From contig DBQX01000131.1 in NCBI GenBank assembly GCA_002305415.1, forward strand, positions 6,816 to 70,815: a DNA stretch of 64,000 bases, given 5' to 3'. The position numbers and the translations under genes are program-made. A model generated the notes under the pieces. It searched no databases. It was not told the origin of the DNA and worked only from the letters and a program-made list of their open reading frames with translations. Below, piece by piece: positions 53,973 through 63,080 of this stretch. Position 1 is the stretch's first letter. The number at the start of each line of letters is the position of its first letter. Source of the stretch: Actinomycetales bacterium UBA1383. GTDB lineage: Bacteria; Actinomycetota; Actinomycetes; Actinomycetales; Actinomycetaceae.

Positions 53973-55934
53973 TCAGTCCCGCTCACCGCCGGCGCGGAGG
54001 TGCAGCGCGATCGCCTCCGCCAGTGCGGGGCCGATTCCGGGGATCGTGGCGATCTCGTCGGGAGTCGCGGCCCGCAGGCGGGTGAGGGAACCGAAGTGGG
54101 TCAGGAGGGCCTTCGCGCGGGACGGCCCGATCCCCGGGACGGCGTCGAGGGCCGAGACGGTCATCGCGGCGGACCGGCGCGAGCGGTGCCGGGTGATCGC
54201 GACGCGGTGCGCCTCGTCGCGGACCCGTTGCAACAGGTGGAGCGCCTCGCTGCCGCGCGGCAGCACGACAGGGAACTCCTCTCCGGGGACCCACACCTCC
54301 TCGAGCCGCTTGGCAAGCCCGACGACGGGCACGTCGACCCCGAGCTCCGTCAGGGCTCGGCGTGCGGCGTTGACCTGCGGGAGCCCCCCGTCGATGACGA
54401 GCAGGCCCGGTTCGTAGGCGAAGGACTCGCCGGGAGCGGCGGTCTCCCCGTCGACGGACGCCAGGGTGAACGGCTGGTCGGGCGGCGCGCCGTCGGGGGT
54501 GGTGCGCTGGGCCACGCGGGCCCGTCGGGCGCGTTCGAACCGCCGGGTGAGTACCTCGCCGATAGCCTCGGTGTCGTCGCGGGCGCCGTCGCCGCCCGAC
54601 CCGCGGACGTTGAAGTGCCGGTAGTCGCGCTTCTTCGGCAACCCGTCCTCGAATACCACCATCGACCCGACCTGGAGCGTCCCGCCGGTGTGGGAGATGT
54701 CGTAACACTCGATCCTCAGGGGCGAGTCCGGGAGGGAGAGGTAGCGCTGCAGCTCCTCGATGGCTCGCGAACGGGTCGCGAGGTCGGCGCCCCGGCGGAG
54801 CTTCGCCGACACCAGCGCCTGCCGTGCGTTCTCCTGCACCGTCTCCATCAGGGCCCGCTTGTCGCCCCGCTTGGGGACCCGCACGGACACGGCGCGGCCA
54901 CCGGCCCGCCGCAACCAGTCGGCGAGGGCACCGGCGTCCTCCGGGAGGGCCGGCACGAGGACCTCCCGGGGAACGGCGTACGGCTGGACGCCGCCGGACT
55001 CGGCCAGTTCGCCGTACACCTGGATGAGCAGACGCTCGATGAGTTCGCCCTCCCCCGCGTCGTCCCCCCGATCCGTGACCCAGCCCCGCTGGCCACGGAT
55101 CCGTCCCTGTCTCACGTGGAACACCTGGACGGACGCCTGCAGGTCGTCGACCGCGAGCCCGTAGACGTCCGCGTCGGTGTCACCCGTGAGGACGACGGCG
55201 TTGCGTTCCGTCACCCGCTTGAGGGCCGCCACGTCGTCACGGAGACGTGCGGCGCGCTCATAGTCCTGGGCTGCGGCAGCGGCCCGCATCCCACGTTCGA
55301 GCTGGGTGAGGAAACGCCCGGTCTCCCCGGACATGAAGTCACAGAAGTCCTCCGCGATGGCCCGGTGCTCCGCCGCCGAGACGCGGCCGACGCACGGCGC
55401 GCTGCACTTGTCGATGTAGCCGAGGAGGCACGGACGCCCCGAAGTCCGCGCGCGCCGGAAGACCCCCAGCGAGCACGACCGGACCGGGAACACGCGCAAC
55501 AGGAGGTCCATGGTCTCGCGGATCGCCCACGCATGGGTGTACGGCCCGAAGTACCGGTTGCCCTTCCGGAGTTCTCCGCGCACCACCTGAACCCGGGGGT
55601 ACTCCTCCGCCATGGAGACGGAGAGGTAGGGGTAGGACTTGTCGTCGCGGAACATGAGGTTGTAGCGCGGCCGGAACTCCTTGATCCACGTGTACTCCAG
55701 GCTCAGCGCCTCGACCTCGCTCGCCACGACCGTCCACTGGACCCCTGAGGCGGAGGTGACCATGGAGCGGGTGCGGGGGTGTAGCCGGGAGGGGTCCTGG
55801 AAGTAGCTCGAGAGCCGCGCCCGGAGGTTCTTGGCCTTCCCGACGTAGAGGACACGGCCCTTCTCGTCATGGAAGCGGTAGACGCCCGGACCCTGGGGGA
55901 TGTCCGAGGGCCTGTAGCTCGCGGGGTCGGCCAT
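53973..55934 (-). CDS. uvrC: Excinuclease ABC subunit C
   Basis: 653 aa. GIY-YIG nuclease (GVYRFHDEKGRVLYVGKAKN), UVR motif near residue 205, RNase-H-like domain with LLVIDGGLPQVNAARRAL, and C-terminal HhH (VPGIGPSRAKALLTHFGS). Makes the dual incision in nucleotide excision repair. ATG 55934, 10 nt after uvrA. A longer frame to 56063 lies in uvrA. Confidence 0.97.
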   Translation of the reverse strand: MADPASYRPSDIPQGPGVYRFHDEKGRVLYVGKAKNLRARLSSYFQDPSRLHPRTRSMVTSASGVQWTVVASEVEALSLEYTWIKEFRPRYNLMFRDDKSYPYLSVSMAEEYPRVQVVRGELRKGNRYFGPYTHAWAIRETMDLLLRVFPVRSCSLGVFRRARTSGRPCLLGYIDKCSAPCVGRVSAAEHRAIAEDFCDFMSGETGRFLTQLERGMRAAAAAQDYERAARLRDDVAALKRVTERNAVVLTGDTDADVYGLAVDDLQASVQVFHVRQGRIRGQRGWVTDRGDDAGEGELIERLLIQVYGELAESGGVQPYAVPREVLVPALPEDAGALADWLRRAGGRAVSVRVPKRGDKRALMETVQENARQALVSAKLRRGADLATRSRAIEELQRYLSLPDSPLRIECYDISHTGGTLQVGSMVVFEDGLPKKRDYRHFNVRGSGGDGARDDTEAIGEVLTRRFERARRARVAQRTTPDGAPPDQPFTLASVDGETAAPGESFAYEPGLLVIDGGLPQVNAARRALTELGVDVPVVGLAKRLEEVWVPGEEFPVVLPRGSEALHLLQRVRDEAHRVAITRHRSRRSAAMTVSALDAVPGIGPSRAKALLTHFGSLTRLRAATPDEIATIPGIGPALAEAIALHLRAGGERD

Positions 55935-55944
55935 GGCCGCAACT

Positions 55945-58800
55945 CTAGGAGGCGGCCGCCGCGCCCACCAACGGCGCGAGGAACTGCCCCGTGTAGGAGC
56001 CGTCGACGCCGGCGACGTCCTCGGGCGTCCCCGCGGCGACCACCTCTCCCCCACCGTCGCCACCCTCCGGCCCGAGGTCGATCACCCAGTCCGCGCTGCG
56101 GATGACGTCGAGGTTGTGCTCGATGACGACAACGGTGTTGCCCTTGTCGACGAGGCCCTGGAGGACCCCGAGGAGCTTCCGGATGTCCTCGAAGTGCAGG
56201 CCGGTCGTGGGTTCGTCCAGGACGTAGATCGTGCGCCCGAAGGACCGCTTGTGGAGCTCCGAGGCGAGCTTCACCCGCTGTGCCTCGCCGCCGGAGAGAG
56301 TCGTGGCGCTCTGGCCCAGGCGCACGTAGCCCAGACCCACACTGGTGAGGGTGTCCAGGTGCCGCGCGATGGCCGGGACGTGGGCGAAGAACTCCGCCGC
56401 CTGGGCGATGGGCATGTCGAGGACGTCGGAGACGTTGCGCCCCTTGTAGTGCACCTGCAGGGTCTCGCGGTTGTAGCGCGAGCCGTGGCACTCCTCGCAC
56501 GGGACGTACACGTCCGGCAGGAAGTTCATCTCGATCTTCAGGGTGCCGTCGCCCTTGCAGGCCTCGCAGCGGCCACCCTTCACGTTGAAGGAGAACCGCC
56601 CGGGTCCGTATCCCCGGACCTTCGCCTCGGTGGTCTCGGCGAACAGGCGGCGGATGTGGTCCCACACCCCGGTGTAGGTGGCCGGATTCGATCGGGGGGT
56701 CCGTCCGATCGGTGACTGGTCGACGTGCACCACCTTGTCGAGGTGCTCGAGTCCCGTGACGCGGGAGTGGCGGCCGGGGACGACGCGCGCCCGGTTGAGT
56801 TCCCGGGCGAGGACGTTGTAGAGCACGCCGTTGACGAGGCTGGACTTGCCCGAGCCGGACACGCCGGTCACCGCGATGAAGCATCCGAGGGGGAACTCCA
56901 CCGTGACGTCCTTCAGGTTGTGCTCCCGTGCACGCACGACGGTGAGCGTCCGGTTCGGGTCCCGCGGCCTCCGCACGGCAGGGGTGGGGATCGACCTGCG
57001 CCCCGCGAGGTAGTCGCCGGTGAGCGAGCCGGGGGCGGTGAGGAGCCCCTCGTAGCCTCCCGAGTGCACGATCTGCCCCCCGTGCTCGCCCGCGCCGGGA
57101 CCGATGTCGACAACCCAGTCGGCCGAACGGATCGTGTCCTCGTCGTGCTCGACGACGATCAGGGTGTTGCCGAGGTCACGCAAGCGGGTGAGCGTCTCGA
57201 TCAGCCGGCGGTTGTCCCGCTGGTGCAGCCCGATGCTGGGCTCGTCCAGCACGTACAGGACGCCGACGAGCCCCGAGCCGATCTGGGTCGCCAGCCTGAT
57301 CCGCTGCGCCTCTCCCCCGGAGAGCGTCGCCGCGGGACGGGACAGCGTGAGGTATTCCAGGCCCACGTCGAGGAGGAACCCGAGTCGGGCGTGGATCTCC
57401 TTGAGGACCTGTGCCGCGATGGCCGTCTCCCGCTTTGTGAGCCGGATCGCGTCGAGGAACTGCTTGGCCCGGTCGATCGAGAGGTCGCACAGCTCGGCGA
57501 TCGACAGGCCACCCACCTTGACGGCGAGCACCTCTGGTCGCAGACGGGCACCCCCGCACGCGGGGCAGGGTACCTCCCTCATGTACCCCTGGTACCGCTC
57601 CCGCGAGGCATCGGACTCGGTCTCGAGATGCTTGCGGTTGATGTAGTGGATGGCGCCCTCGAAGCCGGTGGTGTAGCTCCGTTCGCGCCCCCAGCGGTTG
57701 CGGTAGGTGACGTGCACCTCGTAGTCCCTGCCATACAGCAGGGCCTCCCTGGCCCGCTCCGGCAACGCCCGCCACGGGATGTCGGTCGAGAACTTGAGGT
57801 CGGCAGCGAGCGCGGCGATCAGCCGGAAGTAGTACTGGGACTTCTCCCCCGGCCATACCGAGATTGCCCCCTGGGCAAGGCTAAGGTCCTCGTTCGGGAC
57901 GACCAGTTCGGGGTCCACCTCCAGGTGGGTGCCGAGACCCGCGCACTCGGGACACGCGCCGTAGGGTGCGTTGAAGGAGAAGGTGCGGGGCTCGATCTCC
58001 GAGAGCGCGAGCGGGTGGTCGTTGGGGCAGGCCCGCCGTTCCGAGAATCGCAGCTGGCGGTCGGGGTGTTCGTCCGGAAGGTCCACGAAGTCGGCGATGA
58101 TCTGGCCGTCCGCCAGGGCGAGGGCGGTCTCCACCGAGTCGGTGAACCGCTGCCCCGCCCCGGGACGGACGACCAGCCGGTCGACGACGACGTCGATGGT
58201 GTGCTTGACGTTCTTCTCCAGCGTGGGCGGCTCGGACAGCGGGACCACCTGACCGTCGACCTTGACGCGGGCGAACCCCTTCGAACGCAGTTCGGCGAAG
58301 AGGTCGACATACTCCCCCTTGCGCCCCCGAACGATCGGGGCCAGCAACTGGAAACGCGTTCCCTCCGGAAGCGCGGTGAGGTGGTCGACGATCTGCTGGG
58401 GCGTCTGGGCGGTGACGAGTTCCCCGCACGTGGGACAGGTCTGGGTGCCGGCCCGGGCATAGAGCAGGCGCAGGTAGTCGTACACCTCGGTGATGGTCCC
58501 CACGGTCGACCTGGGGTTGCGGTTGGTCGCCTTCTGGTCGATCGACACCGCGGGTGACAGGCCCTCGATGAAGTCGACGTGGGGCTTGTCCATCTGTCCG
58601 AGGAACTGCCGGGCGTACGAGGAGAGCGATTCGACGTACCGTCGCTGCCCCTCGGCGAAGATCGTGTCGAAGGCCAGCGACGACTTGCCGGAGCCCGAGA
58701 GCCCGGTGAACACGACGAGGGTGTTGCGTGGGAGGGAGAGCGACACATTCTTCAGGTTGTGTTCCCGGGCCCCGCTGACCACCAGGAAATCTGCCACCAC
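55945..58800 (-). CDS. uvrA: Excinuclease ABC subunit A
   Basis: 951 aa, two ABC modules. Walker A GLSGSGKSSLAFDT near residue 33 and GVSGSGKSSLVNGV near residue 645; signatures LSGGEAQR twice; zinc modules CPECAGLG and CEACKGDG...CEECHGSRYN. Scans DNA damage with UvrB. Tandem GTG starts at 58800/58797; the second lies 6 nt after a TAGACT -10. A LexA-box-like sequence overlaps the promoter (separate entry). Confidence 0.97.
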   Translation of the reverse strand: MVADFLVVSGAREHNLKNVSLSLPRNTLVVFTGLSGSGKSSLAFDTIFAEGQRRYVESLSSYARQFLGQMDKPHVDFIEGLSPAVSIDQKATNRNPRSTVGTITEVYDYLRLLYARAGTQTCPTCGELVTAQTPQQIVDHLTALPEGTRFQLLAPIVRGRKGEYVDLFAELRSKGFARVKVDGQVVPLSEPPTLEKNVKHTIDVVVDRLVVRPGAGQRFTDSVETALALADGQIIADFVDLPDEHPDRQLRFSERRACPNDHPLALSEIEPRTFSFNAPYGACPECAGLGTHLEVDPELVVPNEDLSLAQGAISVWPGEKSQYYFRLIAALAADLKFSTDIPWRALPERAREALLYGRDYEVHVTYRNRWGRERSYTTGFEGAIHYINRKHLETESDASRERYQGYMREVPCPACGGARLRPEVLAVKVGGLSIAELCDLSIDRAKQFLDAIRLTKRETAIAAQVLKEIHARLGFLLDVGLEYLTLSRPAATLSGGEAQRIRLATQIGSGLVGVLYVLDEPSIGLHQRDNRRLIETLTRLRDLGNTLIVVEHDEDTIRSADWVVDIGPGAGEHGGQIVHSGGYEGLLTAPGSLTGDYLAGRRSIPTPAVRRPRDPNRTLTVVRAREHNLKDVTVEFPLGCFIAVTGVSGSGKSSLVNGVLYNVLARELNRARVVPGRHSRVTGLEHLDKVVHVDQSPIGRTPRSNPATYTGVWDHIRRLFAETTEAKVRGYGPGRFSFNVKGGRCEACKGDGTLKIEMNFLPDVYVPCEECHGSRYNRETLQVHYKGRNVSDVLDMPIAQAAEFFAHVPAIARHLDTLTSVGLGYVRLGQSATTLSGGEAQRVKLASELHKRSFGRTIYVLDEPTTGLHFEDIRKLLGVLQGLVDKGNTVVVIEHNLDVIRSADWVIDLGPEGGDGGGEVVAAGTPEDVAGVDGSYTGQFLAPLVGAAAAS

Positions 58801-58803
58801 CGC

Positions 58804-58838
58804 AGTCTAGGCCACGGATCGTTCGCACGCGCGTTCGA
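58804..58838 (-). promoter_or_regulatory. uvrA promoter with candidate SOS (LexA) box
   Basis: On the minus strand TCGAAC-GCGC-GTGCGA (58823-58838) differs by one base from the actinobacterial SOS palindrome TCGAAC-N4-GTTCGA. It covers the -35 region of the TAGACT -10 (58804-58809). LexA control of uvrA is known in related genera; here it is inferred. Confidence 0.55.
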
Positions 58839-58877
58839 AACGCCCTCTGCCGGTTCCCGTGTCACGGAGCCGCACGC

Positions 58878-58883
58878 TAGGGT
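58878..58883 (+). promoter_or_regulatory. -10 (TAGGGT) for the leaderless YCII gene
   Basis: TAGGGT, then GTCGCC, then ATG 58890. Same spacing as at rpe, fmt, rarA, hisE and uvrB. Confidence 0.5.
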
Positions 58884-58889
58884 GTCGCC

Positions 58890-59171
58890 ATGATCATCGC
58901 GGTGAGGTACGACTACGACCCCGAGCAGGATCTCTCGATCGTGCGGCCGGCACACCGCCAGTTCCTGAGGGGCCTCCTCGACGCCGGCTCACTCCTGGCG
59001 TCCGGACCGCTGCCTCGCTCGAACGGCGCGCTCATCATCCTTTCCGGGGACTCCCCCGAGGCGGCGCTCCAGCTGCTCGAGGCAGACCCGTTCCTCGCCG
59101 CGGGCTGCATCCTCCGTCGCACGGCGGAGGAGTGGGACCCGGTGCTCGGGGTGCTCGCCCCGAAGGGCTGA
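58890..59171 (+). CDS. YCII-related (YciI-like) protein
   Basis: 93 aa ferredoxin-like dimeric fold. VRPAHRQFLRGLLDAGSLLASGPLP holds the conserved His-Arg-x-Leu region (shown partly as RPAHRQFLRGLL), followed by LEADPFLAAGC. Function unknown; YciI proteins have a His-Asp pair suggesting enzymatic activity. Alone, divergent from uvrA and convergent with terC. Confidence 0.88.
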   Translation: MIIAVRYDYDPEQDLSIVRPAHRQFLRGLLDAGSLLASGPLPRSNGALIILSGDSPEAALQLLEADPFLAAGCILRRTAEEWDPVLGVLAPKG

Positions 59172-59181
59172 GAGGCTCAGC
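59167..59181. terminator. Hairpin made from the YCII and terC stop codons
   Basis: GCTGAG-AGG-CTCAGC, perfect 6-bp stem. The left arm includes the TGA of the YCII gene, the right arm the TGA (as TCA) of terC. Could act in both directions. Confidence 0.45.
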
Positions 59182-60235
59182 GCGAGCCTGTCGAGGTACC
59201 CGGGAGTGTCGTCGCATCCTCTCCCGGCACGGGCGGGATCTCCGGGTGGTGCGGGCCCGCCGCGGGGTGCCGTCTCGCGCCGACGGTCAGCGAGAGCGCC
59301 GTCGTCGCGACAAGCGTGCCTGCGATCACGGTGAGCGAGAGCCAGATCGGGACGTGCGGGACGTGGAAGGGCTCCCCCTGGTTGAGGAACGGGAGAGAGT
59401 TCGTGTGCAGGGCTTCAAGGACCAGCTTCACTCCGATGAAGAACAGGATGAACGCAAGGCCTCTCGGGAGGTAGACGAGCCGGTCCAGCAGCCCGCCGAG
59501 CAGGAAGTAGAGCTGGCGCAATCCCATCAGCGCGAAGAGGTTCGTCGAGAAGACGATGAACGGGTCCTTGGTCAGCCCGAAGATGGCAGGGATCGAGTCG
59601 AGCGCGAACATGAGGTCGGTGGCCCCGAGCGAGATCGTCACCAGGAGCATCGGCGTCCACATGCGCCGGCCGTCCACGACCGTTCGGAACTTCGCACCGG
59701 CGAAGTCCGGAGCGATGTTGGCGCGCCGGCGGATCCAGGCCGTGACACGACTCTCGCGGTACTCCTCGTCGTCCTCCTTCCCCCTGACCAGGCTCCATGC
59801 GGTGTAGATGAGGTAGGCCCCGAAGATGTAGAAGACCCAGCTGAACCGTGAGATCAGCGCGGCACCGAGCAGGATCATGATGGCGCGCAGGATGAGCGCG
59901 ATGATGATGCCGATCATCAGGGCCTCCTGCTGGTTCCGCGGAGGCACCCGGAACTTCGCGAGGATGATCACGAAGATGAAGAGGTTGTCGATCGAGAGGC
60001 TGTACTCCGTGAGCCAGCCGGCATAGAACTCGGTCGCCACGGCCCAGGACGCGACGAGGCCGAGCACGACGCCGAAGAGGAGCGCGAGGCTCACGTAGAA
60101 GACCACCCAGATCGTCGCCTCGCGGAACGAGGGGACGTGCGGCCTGCGTACCACGTACAGCAGGTCCAGGATGATGATCGTCGCCATGAACCCGAGGGAG
60201 ATCACCTCGAATACGGGAGACAGATGCTCCGACAT
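59177..60235 (-). CDS. TerC-family membrane protein (metal export/tellurite resistance type)
   Basis: 352 aa with about nine membrane segments. The conserved acidic helices are LTEYSLSIDNLFIFVIILAK (partly shown) and SLGATDLMFALDSIPAIFGL. TerC/Alx/MeeF proteins are linked to Mn2+ export in other bacteria. ATG 60235 with AAGGGC. The 155-nt leader has features of a yybP-ykoY-type manganese riboswitch. Between uvrB and uvrA, a conserved position. Confidence 0.92.
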   Translation of the reverse strand: MSEHLSPVFEVISLGFMATIIILDLLYVVRRPHVPSFREATIWVVFYVSLALLFGVVLGLVASWAVATEFYAGWLTEYSLSIDNLFIFVIILAKFRVPPRNQQEALMIGIIIALILRAIMILLGAALISRFSWVFYIFGAYLIYTAWSLVRGKEDDEEYRESRVTAWIRRRANIAPDFAGAKFRTVVDGRRMWTPMLLVTISLGATDLMFALDSIPAIFGLTKDPFIVFSTNLFALMGLRQLYFLLGGLLDRLVYLPRGLAFILFFIGVKLVLEALHTNSLPFLNQGEPFHVPHVPIWLSLTVIAGTLVATTALSLTVGARRHPAAGPHHPEIPPVPGEDATTLPGTSTGSR

Positions 60236-60254
60236 GTGCCCTTCTCGTCAGGTC

Positions 60255-60345
60255 GTGAGGTCCCGGCGCAATCCGTGGGATCGGACTCGCGCCTCGTCCG
60301 GCGGGTCGCCGGCGCAGACCACCGCTTCAGGCTACTCCCTCCACC
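60255..60345 (-). ncRNA. Candidate yybP-ykoY (Mn2+) riboswitch upstream of terC
   Basis: The minus strand reads GTGGAGGGAGTAGCC (near the family start GGGGAGUAGC) and ends with CGGGACCTCAC (near the family end AAGACCU). GTGGAGG and CCTCAC can close stem P1 with one bulge. Between them are CCGGCG-ACC-CGCCGG and TCCG-ATCCCA-CGGA hairpins. The gene family is right for this riboswitch, but the internal conserved loop was not clearly found. Confidence 0.35.
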
Positions 60346-60391
60346 GGCGCAGCCAGCGGCCTCATGACGGTGAGATGGCTCGCTCGCGCCC

Positions 60392-62452
60392 TCAGGCGGA
60401 CCGCATCTGCCGCAGCTCCTTCTTCAGGTCCGCGATCTCGTCCCGCAGGCGTGCCGCCAACTCGAACTGCAACTCGTCGGCTGCCGCGTGCATCTGCGCG
60501 GTGAGCTGCTGGATGAGTTCGGCCAGGTCCGCGGCCGCGTGGTCGTGGGATGAGGTCCGCTTCCCCGCGGAACGGCCCGGTTGCCGGTACCCGCCCTTGA
60601 GGAGCTGTTCGGTGTCAACGTCCTCCCGCGCGAGCATGTCCGTGATGTCCCCGATCCGCTTGCGCAGCGGAGTCGGGTCGATCCCGCGGGCGAGGTTGTA
60701 GGCGACCTGCTTCTCGCGACGCCGCTCGGTCTCGTCGATGGCCTCGCGCATCGCCGCCGTGATCGAGTCGGCATACATGTGGACCTCGCCCGACACGTTC
60801 CGGGCGGCGCGACCTATGGTCTGGATCAGCGACGTCGCCGAGCGAAGGAAGCCCTGCTTGTCGGCATCGAGGATGGCGACGAGGGAGACCTCGGGGAGGT
60901 CGAGACCCTCGCGCAGCAGGTTGATGCCGACGAGCACGTCGAACTGGCCGAGGCGCAACTCGCGCAGCAGTTCGACGCGTCGCAGGGTGTCGACGTCCGA
61001 GTGCAGGTACTGGACCCGGACACCGCGCTCGAGGAGGTACTCCGTGAGGTCCTCGGCCATCTTCTTGGTGAGGGTCGTGACCAGCACACGCTCGTCCCGT
61101 TCCACCCGGAGGTTGATCTCGCTGAGCAGGTCGTCGATCTGGCCCCTGGTGCCCTTGACGACCACCTTCGGATCGACGAGCCCGGTCGGGCGGATGATCT
61201 GCTCGACCACCCCGTCGGACTGGCCGAGTTCGTAGGCACCGGGCGTGGCGGACAGGTAGACGGTCTGCCCGATCCGATTGAGGAACTCCTCCCACATGAG
61301 CGGGCGGTTGTCCATGGCCGACGGCAGCCGGAACCCGTGCTCGACCAGGGTGCGCTTGCGGGACATGTCGCCCTCGTACATCGCCCCGATCTGCGGCACC
61401 GTGACATGGGACTCGTCGATGACGAGCAGGAAGTCCTCCGGGAAGTAGTCGAGCAGCGTGTGGGGTGGGGTGCCCGGTCCGCGGCCGTCGATGTGGCGCG
61501 AGTAGTTCTCGACACCGGCGCACGTGCCGATCTGGCGCAGCATCTCGAGATCGTAGGTGGTCCGCATCCGCAGCCGCTGTGCCTCGAGCATCCTGCCCTG
61601 CCGCTCGAACTCGGCGAGGCGTTCGGCGAGCTCGGCCTCGATCGAGCTGACGGCACGGGACATCCGCTCAGGCCCTGCCACGTAGTGGCTCGCAGGGAAC
61701 AGGTGGACGAGGTCGGCCTGCCGGATCACCTCGCCGGTCACGGGGTGGAGGACCGAGAGCGCATCGATCTCGTCACCGAACATCTCGATGCGGACGGCCA
61801 ACTCCTCGTACACCGGGATGATCTCGATGGTGTCCCCGCGCACGCGGAATGTCCCCCGGGAGAACGCCATGTCATTGCGCACGTACTGCATGGTGACGAA
61901 CTGCCGCAACAGGTCATCGCGCGCCACCTGCATGCCCCGGTGGAGAACCACCATCCTGTCGACATACTCCTGGGGCGTCCCGAGGCCGTAGATGCATGAC
62001 ACCGAGGCCACCACGATCACATCCCGCCGGGTGAGGAGGGAGTTCGTCGCCGAGTGGCGGAGCCGCTCGACCTCCTCGTTGATCGAGGAGTCCTTCTCGA
62101 TGTAGGTGTCCGTCTGCGGGACGTACGCCTCGGGCTGGTAGTAGTCGTAGTACGAGACGAAGTACTCCACCGCGTTGTCCGGCAGCAGCTCGCGGAACTC
62201 GGCTGCGAGCTGTGCGGCGAGGGTCTTGTTCGGAGCGATCACCAAGGTGGGTCGCTGGACCTGTTCCACCAGCCATGCCGTGGTGGCGGACTTCCCCGTG
62301 CCTGTGGCGCCCAGGAGGACGATGTCCTTCTCGCCCGCCCGCAGGCGTGCCGTCAACTCCGCGATCGCCTGCGGCTGGTCCCCCGAGGGGGTGAACGATG
62401 AGACGACCGCGAAGGGCTTCTCCGCGCGCTGCAGCTCGGTGACCGGTCTCAT
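60392..62452 (-). CDS. uvrB: Excinuclease ABC subunit B
   Basis: 686 aa helicase-fold protein. Walker A GATGTGKSATTAWL near residue 48, beta-hairpin YYDYYQPEAYVP near residue 100, DESHVTVPQIGAMYEGD near residue 340, and UVR motif (LTAQMHAAADELQFELAARL) near the C-terminus. Loads at damage after UvrA. ATG 62452, 6 nt after TACGCT, so leaderless; 25 nt after coaE. Confidence 0.98.
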   Translation of the reverse strand: MRPVTELQRAEKPFAVVSSFTPSGDQPQAIAELTARLRAGEKDIVLLGATGTGKSATTAWLVEQVQRPTLVIAPNKTLAAQLAAEFRELLPDNAVEYFVSYYDYYQPEAYVPQTDTYIEKDSSINEEVERLRHSATNSLLTRRDVIVVASVSCIYGLGTPQEYVDRMVVLHRGMQVARDDLLRQFVTMQYVRNDMAFSRGTFRVRGDTIEIIPVYEELAVRIEMFGDEIDALSVLHPVTGEVIRQADLVHLFPASHYVAGPERMSRAVSSIEAELAERLAEFERQGRMLEAQRLRMRTTYDLEMLRQIGTCAGVENYSRHIDGRGPGTPPHTLLDYFPEDFLLVIDESHVTVPQIGAMYEGDMSRKRTLVEHGFRLPSAMDNRPLMWEEFLNRIGQTVYLSATPGAYELGQSDGVVEQIIRPTGLVDPKVVVKGTRGQIDDLLSEINLRVERDERVLVTTLTKKMAEDLTEYLLERGVRVQYLHSDVDTLRRVELLRELRLGQFDVLVGINLLREGLDLPEVSLVAILDADKQGFLRSATSLIQTIGRAARNVSGEVHMYADSITAAMREAIDETERRREKQVAYNLARGIDPTPLRKRIGDITDMLAREDVDTEQLLKGGYRQPGRSAGKRTSSHDHAAADLAELIQQLTAQMHAAADELQFELAARLRDEIADLKKELRQMRSA

Positions 62453-62458
62453 GGGCCC

Positions 62459-62464
62459 AGCGTA
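62459..62464 (-). promoter_or_regulatory. -10 (TACGCT) for leaderless uvrB
   Basis: TACGCT, GGGCCC, then ATG 62452. Same hexamer and spacing as at hisE. No LexA box was seen here. Confidence 0.5.
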
Positions 62465-62477
62465 CGTCCAGCCACTG

Positions 62478-63080
62478 TCACGAAGCCCGGGCCGCCGGGA
62501 CGAGGACGTTCCGCCAGAGGTGGTCGACGGCGGCGCGAAGGTCCTCCTCGGTGCCCTCGTTCACCAGCCACGCATCGGCAACCGCCCGGCGTGCCTGGTC
62601 ATCAGCCTGGGCGCGCATCCTGGCGGTGATCTCCTCATCGCCCATCCCACGGAACCGGCGCAGGCGTTCGCGTCGCACCGGCTCGGCGGCGGCCACCACG
62701 ACGACGAGGTCGTAGGCATCCTGCAGTCCCTTCTCGACGAGCAGGGGGACGTCATGCACCACCACCGCCTGCGCGGGCGCAGCCTCCGCGATCTCACGGG
62801 CCGCCGCCCGGATCAGCGGATGCGTGATCGCCTCAAGGCGCTCCCGCGCCCGTGGGTCCGAGAACACGCGCCCGGCCAGGACCGCCCGGTCCAGGATGCC
62901 GTCGACGACGGCGCCGGGGAACTCGGCGGCCACGGCTGCCAGCCCGGGAGTTCCCGGGGCGACGACGGCACGCGCCAGCACATCGAGATCGACCACCACG
63001 GCCCCCAGGTCCCCGAGCATCCGTGCCACGGTGGACTTGCCCGACCCGATGCCTCCCGTCAACCCGACCTGCAGGCTCAC
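62478..63080 (-). CDS. coaE: Dephospho-CoA kinase
   Basis: 200 aa. P-loop VGLTGGIGSGKSTVARML near the start, VVVDLDVLARAVV, and VVHDVPLLVEKGLQDAYD. Final step of CoA synthesis. GTG 63080 overlaps the pcp stop (GTGA); a second GTG one codon upstream (63083) is possible. Confidence 0.96.
   Translation of the reverse strand: MSLQVGLTGGIGSGKSTVARMLGDLGAVVVDLDVLARAVVAPGTPGLAAVAAEFPGAVVDGILDRAVLAGRVFSDPRARERLEAITHPLIRAAAREIAEAAPAQAVVVHDVPLLVEKGLQDAYDLVVVVAAAEPVRRERLRRFRGMGDEEITARMRAQADDQARRAVADAWLVNEGTEEDLRAAVDHLWRNVLVPAARAS

Noticed and set aside
53616..55748. 710-codon plus-strand open frame
   Set aside because: Antisense to uvrC and rapZ; no recognisable domain.
56725..58557. 610-codon plus-strand open frame
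   Set aside because: Antisense to uvrA; shadow.
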